From a bacterium (lineage in GTDB: Bacteria > JACRDZ01 > JAJRWM01), in contig JAJRWM010000013.1 in NCBI GenBank assembly GCA_024276815.1, positions 1-9,465 of the forward strand: 9,465 bases of DNA. The letters run 5' to 3'. The notes beneath the pieces are model-generated. The model did no database searches. It was not told the DNA's origin and worked only from the letters and a program-made list of their open reading frames with translations. The position numbers and the translations under genes are program-made. Positions 1 through 6,907 of this stretch are shown piece by piece. Numbering within the stretch: the stretch's first letter is position 1; every line of letters starts with the position of its first letter.

Positions 1-938
1 CGGAGGTCAGCCGCCGCGAACTGGGCATTCCCTGGGCGATCATGGCCCGGGCTGACACCATGGATGAAGAGACCCTGGCGGCCTTAAAAGGGGCCGGTTT
101 ATACTCGCTGAAATACGGCGTGGAATCAGGCTGTCAGGAATTGGTCAACAACGCCGGGAAAAAACTCGACCTGGAAAAGGTCAGGGAAATCGTTCACCTA
201 ACTAAAAAAACGGGCATCAAGGTACACTTGACCTTTTCCTTCGGTCTGCCGGGCGAAACCTGGCGGACCGTGCGGCAAACAATCGACCTGGCCAAGGAAC
301 TGGACCCGTTTTCCGCCCAGTTTTCCATTGTCACGCCCTATCCCGGCAGTCGATATTATCAGGAACTGGAAAAGGATAATAAAATTCTGACCAAGGACTG
401 GTCGAAATATGTTGGCAGCGAGGAAGCTGTTTTTTTTACCGACGAGATGAGCGCGGCCGACCTGCAAAACGCGCAAAAGCTGGCGATCAAGGAGTGGCAG
501 GATCATATTATCAGAAGACAGTTGAAAAATGGATTCCTGGAAAAGGCGATTCAAAGCCTGCCTCAACAAAATTTATGCCGGGTAACCATTATCCGCACCA
601 GTCCGTTGCCGCACCTTTATGAAGCCATCAAGGCTCTCAGGGTTAAATATTCCCTGGCCCGCATTACGGTAATCGCTCAGGAAAGCGTTTTTGGCGATTT
701 AGTGGAAGGTAATGATATTGACAGGATAATCACTATCAAGGATGGATTTTTAAACTGGCAAAGCCTGCCTCCCGAATTACAGTCCACCATCCAAAACGAG
801 CCGACCGATCTCTTGCTGTGTTTATACAGCACGGCGGCCCGGAAAACATATTGCGATGTGGAAGATATTCTGAAAAAGAGCGGAGCGCGCTACGCCGGCG
901 GCCTGACTCTGAATGGAGAGTTTTTAAAAATCAGATGA
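1..938 (+). CDS. Radical SAM protein (5'-truncated) with C-terminal half-GT9-like module
   Basis: The reading frame is open from base 3 to the TGA at 936-938, so the gene starts before the window; the ATG at 42 is internal. Residue numbers here count from that ATG. Residues 1-155 look like the second half of a radical SAM barrel: KYGVESG (24-30), FGLPGET (67-73) and TPYPGS (98-103) are typical of B12-binding-domain radical SAM enzymes of the BchE/P-methylase type. The CxxxCxxC cluster motif and any B12 domain would lie upstream and cannot be checked. Residues about 179-296 form a separate alpha/beta module beginning RVTIIRTS, which resembles the N-terminal Rossmann half of GT9 glycosyltransferases and matches the protein at 5451-5972. 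The substrate is unknown; the glycosyltransferase neighbours suggest modification of a glycan or lipid. The gene overlaps the next one by 4 bp (ATGA). Radical SAM assignment is firm; the C-terminal module is inference. Confidence 0.85.
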   Translation, partial: EVSRRELGIPWAIMARADTMDEETLAALKGAGLYSLKYGVESGCQELVNNAGKKLDLEKVREIVHLTKKTGIKVHLTFSFGLPGETWRTVRQTIDLAKELDPFSAQFSIVTPYPGSRYYQELEKDNKILTKDWSKYVGSEEAVFFTDEMSAADLQNAQKLAIKEWQDHIIRRQLKNGFLEKAIQSLPQQNLCRVTIIRTSPLPHLYEAIKALRVKYSLARITVIAQESVFGDLVEGNDIDRIITIKDGFLNWQSLPPELQSTIQNEPTDLLLCLYSTAARKTYCDVEDILKKSGARYAGGLTLNGEFLKIR

Positions 939-1795
939 AAGTCACGGTAGTTGTACCCTGTTATAATCAGGAAAAATATATCAAGGATTGCCTGGACGCT
1001 TTGTTGAACCAGACCAGGCCGGCGGATGAAATACTGGTAATCAACGACGGCTCGAATGATAAGAGCATGGAGATAGTTAACCAATATCAGGAGATCAGGA
1101 TAATAAATCATGAGGGTAACAAAGGATTGGCCACCGCCCGCAATACCGGCTATAAACACGCTGACGGGGAGATAGTGGTCTATGTCGATTCCGACGCCAA
1201 CGCCGACCCTGAAATGCTGGAAAACCTGCTCAAAGAATATAATGATCCGGGAGTGTCCGGGGTAGGGGGGCGGGGCATCGAAGCGAACATCGCCAGCAAA
1301 TTCGACTTATGGCGCAAGATCCATTCCTCGCAGCAAAGCGGCGAAGAGCTTATTCCCAATCATAAATGGCTCTGGGGTTTGTGTTCTTCATACCGTAAAT
1401 CGGCCTTGGCAGCCGTTGGCGGTTTTGACGTGTTTTACCGGACCAACGCTGAGGACGTTGATATTGGCTATCGGCTCACCAAAAAAGGATTTCGTCTGGT
1501 ATACACACCATACGCCAAGGTATTTCACCAAAGACAGGACAATTTCAAGAGTTTACATAAAATGGTAATGCGCTGGTATTACTGGGGGTATGTGGCCAAG
1601 TACCGCAATGGTTCTCCGCCCGGGAAAGAATATTACCGCATAATCAACTCAGCGCTTTGGCGCAACCTGCGTTACGACCTGTTGCGTGACCATGACTTTG
1701 GCCTGGCGTTTTTGGATAAAACTATCTATCTTGCCAGGATGTACGCCGTAACCAAAGCCTGCTTTGACTGCTGGCGGGGGAAACACGATTCATGA
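935..1795 (+). CDS. Family 2 glycosyltransferase (GT-A fold)
   Basis: This 286-residue protein probably transfers a sugar from a nucleotide-sugar donor to a growing glycan on the cytoplasmic face of the membrane. Visible GT2 landmarks are the N-terminal strand VTVVVPCYNQ (3-12), NDGS (37-40) for nucleotide binding, the metal-binding DSD (85-87), GGFD (162-165) and the acidic pair ED (173-174) expected at the catalytic base. The C-terminal 80 residues are rich in Trp, Tyr and Arg, with no clear membrane span. The start was placed at ATG 935, which overlaps the upstream stop as ATGA and puts the protein exactly at its first conserved strand; the longer frame from 818 would overlap the upstream gene by about 120 bp and adds no family sequence. 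A GGAG lies 16 bp upstream, rather far, so coupled translation is likely. Donor and acceptor cannot be read from the sequence. Confidence 0.9.
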   Translation: MKVTVVVPCYNQEKYIKDCLDALLNQTRPADEILVINDGSNDKSMEIVNQYQEIRIINHEGNKGLATARNTGYKHADGEIVVYVDSDANADPEMLENLLKEYNDPGVSGVGGRGIEANIASKFDLWRKIHSSQQSGEELIPNHKWLWGLCSSYRKSALAAVGGFDVFYRTNAEDVDIGYRLTKKGFRLVYTPYAKVFHQRQDNFKSLHKMVMRWYYWGYVAKYRNGSPPGKEYYRIINSALWRNLRYDLLRDHDFGLAFLDKTIYLARMYAVTKACFDCWRGKHDS

Positions 1796-2751
1796 AACTT
1801 TCAGTCATTATTCCCACCCACAACCGAAAAGACTTGTTAATCAGGGTCATAAACGCCTATCTGGAGCAAACCCTGACCCGTAACCAGTACGAGATTATCG
1901 TTATTGACGACGCTTCAACCGACGGCACGGAATCGGCTGTCTCGGATTTCAGCGATGAGATAACCTACGTCAAACAGAAAAAACTGGGACCGGGTTACGC
2001 GCGCAACCGTGGCCTTGATTTAGCCAGGGGCAATTATGTCTTTTTCACCAATGACGACATGCTACCATCCCCTGATTTATTAAGCAGGCATCTGGCGGCT
2101 CATGAACGATGCGATTCGCCTGAAATTGCCGTATTGGGATTCGTCGAATGGGGCAACGATATTGAGGTAACCCCCTTTATGCGCTATATTACCGAGGTCG
2201 GAGGCGGTCAGTTCTCCTATTTCCGCATTCAGGACCCGGAAAATGTTCCCGGGCAATATTTCTATACCTGCAATATTTCTTTGGCGAAAACATGGTTTGA
2301 GCGGGAAAGATTCGCCACCGATATGATCTATCCCATTCTCGAAGACGTTGAACTGGGTTACCGTTTGTATAAAAGGGGGTTACGGATAAAATTCCGTCCG
2401 GATATAGTTGTCCGTCATGAGCACCGGATTGATTTTCACCAATTTCTGGAACGCCAGTATAAAGCTGGCCAGATAGCCGCCTGGATCGCTGATAAGCATC
2501 CATCTTTAGCGAAAACGTTAGGCGTTGAAAGAGCTCAACAAGTGTTCTTTAATAACGATATCTTGCAATTTAGCGAAGAACTGCGTATAATTTTGGAGAA
2601 CAAGTTAAGCGAATACGAGGATATCCTTCATCCCTTCGGCTGGGAAAAGTTACTGTGTTCTTTAAACCAGTGTTATTCAACTCTGGTGGGAGCCAGTTAT
2701 TACCGGGGAGTAAAAGATTTTCTAAAAAACAATGAAAAGTTATCGCCATAA
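1792..2751 (+). CDS. Family 2 glycosyltransferase (GT-A fold)
   Basis: This is a 319-residue GT2 enzyme, a distant relative of its upstream neighbour. It opens with LSVIIPTHNR (3-12) and carries IDDAS (38-42) for nucleotide binding. NDD (87-89) sits at the DXD metal site, the acidic pair ED (184-185) at the catalytic-base position, and RHEHR (208-212) follows the catalytic domain. The last 100 residues look helical and are not conserved with the other GT2s here; they may select the acceptor. The start at ATG 1792 overlaps the previous stop as ATGA, with a G-rich stretch (1776-1780) 11 bp upstream as a possible ribosome site. Its 3' end overlaps the next gene by 20 bp. The sugar specificity is unknown. 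It most likely acts in sequence with the other two glycosyltransferases of the operon. Confidence 0.9.
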   Translation: MKLSVIIPTHNRKDLLIRVINAYLEQTLTRNQYEIIVIDDASTDGTESAVSDFSDEITYVKQKKLGPGYARNRGLDLARGNYVFFTNDDMLPSPDLLSRHLAAHERCDSPEIAVLGFVEWGNDIEVTPFMRYITEVGGGQFSYFRIQDPENVPGQYFYTCNISLAKTWFERERFATDMIYPILEDVELGYRLYKRGLRIKFRPDIVVRHEHRIDFHQFLERQYKAGQIAAWIADKHPSLAKTLGVERAQQVFFNNDILQFSEELRIILENKLSEYEDILHPFGWEKLLCSLNQCYSTLVGASYYRGVKDFLKNNEKLSP

Positions 2752-5446
2752 CCAGCTAAAATTCCTCTTTTTTGTCCTAATCGTTTTTTGTTTAAGCTCC
2801 TATCATATCTACCCTGAAAATCAGGAACAGGTGAAAGTAATCGTCATGGATTTCGAGTCCTTCGGCGTACCGGAAGTTACCGCGACCTACCTGACAGACA
2901 AATTAAGGGGGTTTCTTCTTGACAGTGGCCAGTATCTCATTGTCAGCGAGGAAACGACCCAAAAAACAGCCCGGCATAAAAAACTGGACATTGATGACTG
3001 TTTCGATGACGGCTGCGTGACCTTGCTGGGTGAATCCGTTTCAGCGGACAAAGCGCTCCTGGGCACGCTGAGCAAGAGCGGCGCGAGCTACCTGCTCACT
3101 TTGCGCATGGTAGACATCAAGGACAAAAAAGTGACCAGTATGGTAACCCAGGAATGCCTTTGCAGTGAGGAGATGTTGCCCATACTGGTCAAAAACACCC
3201 TCAACAACCTTTTGGAATCTGAAAGAAAGATATTAGCCGGCCAGGACCTGGCAGGCAAAATACCCAAACTGAAGATAGCGCTCATGGACTTACAGGATTT
3301 AGGCGTATCCGAAGCGGCCGCTTACTCGATTTCCGACGTCATCCGCTCGCAGCTTTTTGCTCACAACTTTATTGATATTATTGACCGCAGCACCATGAAC
3401 AAGATTTTAAAAGAAAATGATTTTTCACTGGCTGACTGTACATCCAGTGAATGCGCTCAACAGGTTGGTAAGTTGCTGAATGTCGAGAAAATCATCCTGG
3501 GAACTTTTGGTCGTTTGGGCCGTAAATACTCCTTGTCGTTAAAGATGGTCGATACCAACAGCGGTGAGGTTATTGCCGCCGTAGGCAAGGCTTTTTACTG
3601 CCAACTGGAGGAGTTATCAAGTTACGTGAAGTTCCTCGCGGACAAATTAGTGGTCGGGAAAATCTCGGGAAAGACCGCGGGGCTGATAGTTTTTTCTCCT
3701 TTGGAAAGCCGGGTTTACCTGGAAGACGAATTTCGTGGCGAGATAAAAAACTCTAATCAGCCGTTAAATCTGGTCGGACTGACGCCTGGTATCTACAATC
3801 TTAAAATTGACCGCATCGACGGTACAGAGGAAACGGGCAGCGTAATCCTGAGAGAAGGTGAATCCGTATCATTTCCGTCCAGCAGAAGCATTGTCCCGGA
3901 TTTAAGCAAAACAAAAGGAAGCCGCCTCAGTGCCAGCGCATTAGCGTTAATCAGTCATCCATCCGGCGCGTCCATCTTTATCAATGGTATCTATAAAGGG
4001 GTAACCCCCTTGCTTTTGGTAGACTTGGAACCTCAATTTTACGAGGTAAAACTTCTTCATAAACGTCATAAGGAATCCGTGGATTATATTTTTGTTCCTG
4101 AAAAAAAGTTGGTTTCAATCGAGAAATTTTTACGGCCCGCGGAACAGATCCTTTTTGTCAGTGACCGGGACGGCAACCGGGAAATCTACCGGATTGACAG
4201 CGACGGGGATAATTTAACCCGCTTAACCTACGAAAAACAGGATGACTATTCGCCGGCCTGGGCGCCGGACGGTTCAGGTTACGTCTTTATCTCCAATCGG
4301 GATAATCCTCTCAAGTCCAACCTGTACTACTCGGAGATCAACAGCGCTGAAGCCGTAGCCCTGACCAACGAGTTTGATAAAGTTTATTCGCCCAGCTTCA
4401 ACCCCACCGGCAATGAAATTCTTTTCCTGGGCCTCAAAGATGAGGAGAAAAATCTCTATGTTATCGATAAAAATGGAGAAAATTTACGACGTCTCAAAGA
4501 TATTTATCAGGAAATTGTGATGCCGTCCTGGGCGCCAAACGGCCGCCAAATTGCCTTCGTTTCCGATCATATGAACAGTTCGGAAATCTTCCTGCTGGAT
4601 CTGGCCGACATGAAATCATATCCGATAACCGATAATTATAACGCCTGGAACGGCTATCCCGCCTGGAACTATAATTCCAAACAAATTGCTTATATCTCCA
4701 AGGGGTTTACGGATGATTACGATGATATTATCATTAAGGACACTGTTAGCGGCCGGGAGAAAGTTATCCTGGATGAGCTTATAGTCGCCATTTCAGATCC
4801 AAGCTGGTCGGCCGACGGCAGACAAATTATCTATACATCGGTAAACGCTGAGGGCAACAGCGACCTTTACATCATTAACAGCGGCGACGGTTCCAACAAG
4901 GTCCGTTTAACCAATCATGTCGGCTATGACGGCGAACCGGCCTGGATGCCGCCGGATCCGGTAAAAAAGAACCTTTTGCCGACAGCGAAGCCGACCATCG
5001 GGAAGGTTAAAAAATTCCGTGAGTTTGAGCGGGCGACCATCATCATTGAATACGAGCCAAAGGGAGCGGATGTTTATATTGACGGCGTCAAGTATAATGA
5101 CGTCACTCCGATAACCATTCACAATTTAAAGTACGGTCTTCATAATATTGTCTTAATGACTGAAAAATATATCAAGTGGGGCCTGATTGATGTTCGTGAA
5201 GGCGACAACCTGTTTAATATTTCCTTACAGAAGAAAAAGAGCGTTGTTGAGATAATTTCAGAACCCCTGGGCGTAACTGTATACGCTGACGGAAGAAATA
5301 TGGGAACAACCCCGCTGACTTTCAGCGTTATGTGGGGTTTGCATAATTTTCGTTTCAGCAAATCCGGCTACGTCACCAAAGAACAGTCATTCTACGCCGA
5401 ACCCTTGAAAATGAATAAAATCAAGTTACTTTTGGAGAAGATGTAA
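2732..5446 (+). CDS. Exported multidomain protein: duplicated CsgG/TolB-N-like domain, PEGA repeats, six-bladed TolB-like propeller
   Basis: This is a 904-residue secreted or periplasmic protein. Residues 1-25 form a signal peptide (basic start, then FLFFVLIVFCLSS). Cys20 is preceded by Phe, so a lipobox is unlikely. Residues about 34-165 and 178-305 are two copies of a CsgG/TolB N-terminal-like domain; each has an acidic start (VMDFES, LMDLQD), a C-x4-C pair (Cys90/95 and Cys236/241) and a matching LGTLSKSG or LGTFGRLG strand. Two PEGA-like repeats follow (about 316-380 and 403-467). Residues 470-741 form a TolB/PD40-type propeller; six blade motifs are visible (PAWAPDG at 508, PSFNPTG at 554, PSWAPNG at 598, PAWNYNS at 643, PSWSADG at 690, PAWMP at 736). 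Two PEGA repeats close the protein (768-833 and 837-902). It is not TolB itself, being about twice as long with extra domains. The ATG at 2732 is required for the signal peptide; the nearest GGGGAG is 21 bp upstream, so translation is probably coupled. It presumably scaffolds or anchors in the envelope; the exact role is unknown. Confidence 0.85.
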   Translation: MKSYRHNQLKFLFFVLIVFCLSSYHIYPENQEQVKVIVMDFESFGVPEVTATYLTDKLRGFLLDSGQYLIVSEETTQKTARHKKLDIDDCFDDGCVTLLGESVSADKALLGTLSKSGASYLLTLRMVDIKDKKVTSMVTQECLCSEEMLPILVKNTLNNLLESERKILAGQDLAGKIPKLKIALMDLQDLGVSEAAAYSISDVIRSQLFAHNFIDIIDRSTMNKILKENDFSLADCTSSECAQQVGKLLNVEKIILGTFGRLGRKYSLSLKMVDTNSGEVIAAVGKAFYCQLEELSSYVKFLADKLVVGKISGKTAGLIVFSPLESRVYLEDEFRGEIKNSNQPLNLVGLTPGIYNLKIDRIDGTEETGSVILREGESVSFPSSRSIVPDLSKTKGSRLSASALALISHPSGASIFINGIYKGVTPLLLVDLEPQFYEVKLLHKRHKESVDYIFVPEKKLVSIEKFLRPAEQILFVSDRDGNREIYRIDSDGDNLTRLTYEKQDDYSPAWAPDGSGYVFISNRDNPLKSNLYYSEINSAEAVALTNEFDKVYSPSFNPTGNEILFLGLKDEEKNLYVIDKNGENLRRLKDIYQEIVMPSWAPNGRQIAFVSDHMNSSEIFLLDLADMKSYPITDNYNAWNGYPAWNYNSKQIAYISKGFTDDYDDIIIKDTVSGREKVILDELIVAISDPSWSADGRQIIYTSVNAEGNSDLYIINSGDGSNKVRLTNHVGYDGEPAWMPPDPVKKNLLPTAKPTIGKVKKFREFERATIIIEYEPKGADVYIDGVKYNDVTPITIHNLKYGLHNIVLMTEKYIKWGLIDVREGDNLFNISLQKKKSVVEIISEPLGVTVYADGRNMGTTPLTFSVMWGLHNFRFSKSGYVTKEQSFYAEPLKMNKIKLLLEKM

Positions 5447-5450
5447 GTTG

Positions 5451-5972
5451 ATGGATTTTCATTCAAGCGTTCAGGCCGCGGAGCAGATCGCGATAATCAG
5501 ATCAAGTTATCCCCGTCATCTTGACGACGCTCTCAAAATTATCAGGGGGATTAATCCCCGAATCAGGATCAACGTCATCGTTATGCCGAGAATGGCCCCG
5601 CCCTTGAAAGACAACCCCAATATTAACGAGTTAATAATTTTACCGGCTGATCACGACACTTATCCGGCGGCAGTGGCGGAGAATTTCCTGGACTCGGTGA
5701 GAAAAAAAGAGTTGCCGCTAATCGTCATTTTATACAACCGTGCCAACCAAATCGGCTATACCGAAGTCGAACGGCTGGTCATGAGCTTTCAGCCACGCCA
5801 TACCTGGGGAATGACAACTACGGATGATTTTTTCAGGTTAAGCGGTTTTTATCGTTTCAGGAGAGCTTGCAAAAGATTTGGTTTGGCTCTAATCATGGCG
5901 CCGGTAATGCTTCCGCTTATTCTTTTTCTCCGTTTTCTGGCTTTTTATACCAGATGGGAGACCGGCAAATGA
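5451..5972 (+). CDS. Half-GT9-like Rossmann protein with C-terminal membrane helix
   Basis: This 173-residue protein has no certain family. Residues 13-130 follow the layout of the N-terminal domain of GT9 (heptosyltransferase-type) enzymes: a first strand ending IIRSS (15-19), a helix, a strand INVIVMPR (40-47), the region APPL..NPNINELIIL (49-64), then LPLIVILYN (88-96). The C-terminal donor-binding half of GT9 is absent. The SLGD loop that holds the catalytic Asp in known heptosyltransferases reads SYPRHLD here, so independent catalysis is doubtful. Residues 144-167 form one hydrophobic helix preceded by a basic stretch (RFRRACKR), suggesting a membrane anchor. The module matches the C-terminus of the radical SAM protein at the start of the operon. 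A GGAGAAG (5434-5440) lies 10 bp before ATG 5451; an alternative TTG start at 5448 adds one residue. The gene starts 4 bp after its upstream neighbour and overlaps the next by 4 bp. It may be an accessory subunit for the GT2 encoded next. Confidence 0.75.
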   Translation: MDFHSSVQAAEQIAIIRSSYPRHLDDALKIIRGINPRIRINVIVMPRMAPPLKDNPNINELIILPADHDTYPAAVAENFLDSVRKKELPLIVILYNRANQIGYTEVERLVMSFQPRHTWGMTTTDDFFRLSGFYRFRRACKRFGLALIMAPVMLPLILFLRFLAFYTRWETGK

Positions 5973-6907
5973 AAAACGCCTCGATTATCATTGTCAGTTT
6001 TAACGGGGAAGAGTTGCTCAAAGCGAATTTGCCGTCGGTCGTTAAAGCCGTGGAACGGGCCGGCGGCGGTCATGAGATTATCGTGGTCGACAACGGCAGC
6101 GCTGACCGCACGGAAGACCTAATTAAAAACAGTTTCCCTTCCGTTAAACTAATCAGCCACCCTTACAACCTGGGCTTTATCGCCGCCACCAACGACGCGG
6201 TAATAGAAGCCGACAAAGAAATTATCATCACTTTAAACAATGATATCAGGGTTGATGAGAACTACCTGACGCCGTTATTGAAACATTTTGAAGATGACCA
6301 GGTCTTCGCCGTTACGCCCAAGGTATATTTCTCGGACGGCCGTTCCCTGAACGCCGGCTTGAAATACGGTTACCTGGATAAAGGACGTTTTTGGGAAGTC
6401 ATGGAGACGGACGAAAAAAAGTTATCCGTTTCGAGGCCGACTCTTTACGCGCATGGTGGTTCCGCGGCTTTTGATAAGGAAAAATTTGTCGCCCTGGGCG
6501 GTTTTGACGAAATCTACGCGCCCTTTTATCAGGAAGCGCTGGACCTTTCCTACCGTGCCCAGAAAAGAGGCTGGCGGGTGATTTTTGAACCGTCATCTGT
6601 CGCTTACCATCAACACCGCTCTACGGTAAACCGTTTGTACACCGCAACCCAGATTGACCGGATTTTAATGCGCAACCGATTGCTTTTCTTCTGGAGCAAC
6701 ATCAGCGATATCTCAAACTTCACGGCTCACTTCAGCTACCTGGCGGATAGGTTATGGCAGGCGGTAAAATCGGGCGATGAAACCTTTGTCTCGGCTTTTT
6801 TGTTGGCGCTGATGAACCTGAGAAGAGTTATCAACCGTCAGAGGGCCAGAAGCCCGCATTGGGTCCGTAGCGACCACGAAGTCCTGGAATCAATCAACAA
6901 TGCCTGA
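5969..6907 (+). CDS. Family 2 glycosyltransferase, rhamnosyltransferase-like
   Basis: This 312-residue GT2 enzyme most resembles the WbbL/rhamnosyltransferase-like branch. It shows the strand SIIIVSFNG (5-13), DNGS (41-44), HPYNLGF (64-70), LNND (89-92) at the metal-binding position, the loop HGGSAAF (162-168) and GGFDEIY (177-183). The acidic motif usually written EDVDL reads EALDL (189-193), keeping the Glu but replacing the following Asp with Ala. A Trp/Arg-rich C-terminal tail follows without a clear membrane span. The start at ATG 5969 is well supported: it overlaps the previous stop as ATGA and has GGGAG (5956-5960) 8 bp upstream. The in-frame extension back to 5867 would run inside the previous gene and encodes nothing family-like. 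Donor sugar unknown. The 4-bp overlap with the half-GT9 gene suggests the two products may work together. Confidence 0.88.
   Translation: MKNASIIIVSFNGEELLKANLPSVVKAVERAGGGHEIIVVDNGSADRTEDLIKNSFPSVKLISHPYNLGFIAATNDAVIEADKEIIITLNNDIRVDENYLTPLLKHFEDDQVFAVTPKVYFSDGRSLNAGLKYGYLDKGRFWEVMETDEKKLSVSRPTLYAHGGSAAFDKEKFVALGGFDEIYAPFYQEALDLSYRAQKRGWRVIFEPSSVAYHQHRSTVNRLYTATQIDRILMRNRLLFFWSNISDISNFTAHFSYLADRLWQAVKSGDETFVSAFLLALMNLRRVINRQRARSPHWVRSDHEVLESINNA

Noticed and set aside
818-934. Longer N-terminus for the first GT2, starting at 818
   Set aside because: It would overlap the radical SAM gene by about 120 bp and adds 39 residues unlike any GT2; the ATGA start at 935 begins exactly at the first conserved strand.
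2789-2800. Lipoprotein signal at Cys20 of the exported protein
   Set aside because: The residues before the Cys are I-V-F; Phe at -1 does not fit a lipobox, so an ordinary signal peptide is more likely.
5867-5968. Longer N-terminus for the third GT2, starting at 5867
   Set aside because: The extra 34 residues are an out-of-frame reading of the membrane tail of the previous gene, whereas ATG 5969 has GGGAG at 8 bp and an ATGA overlap.
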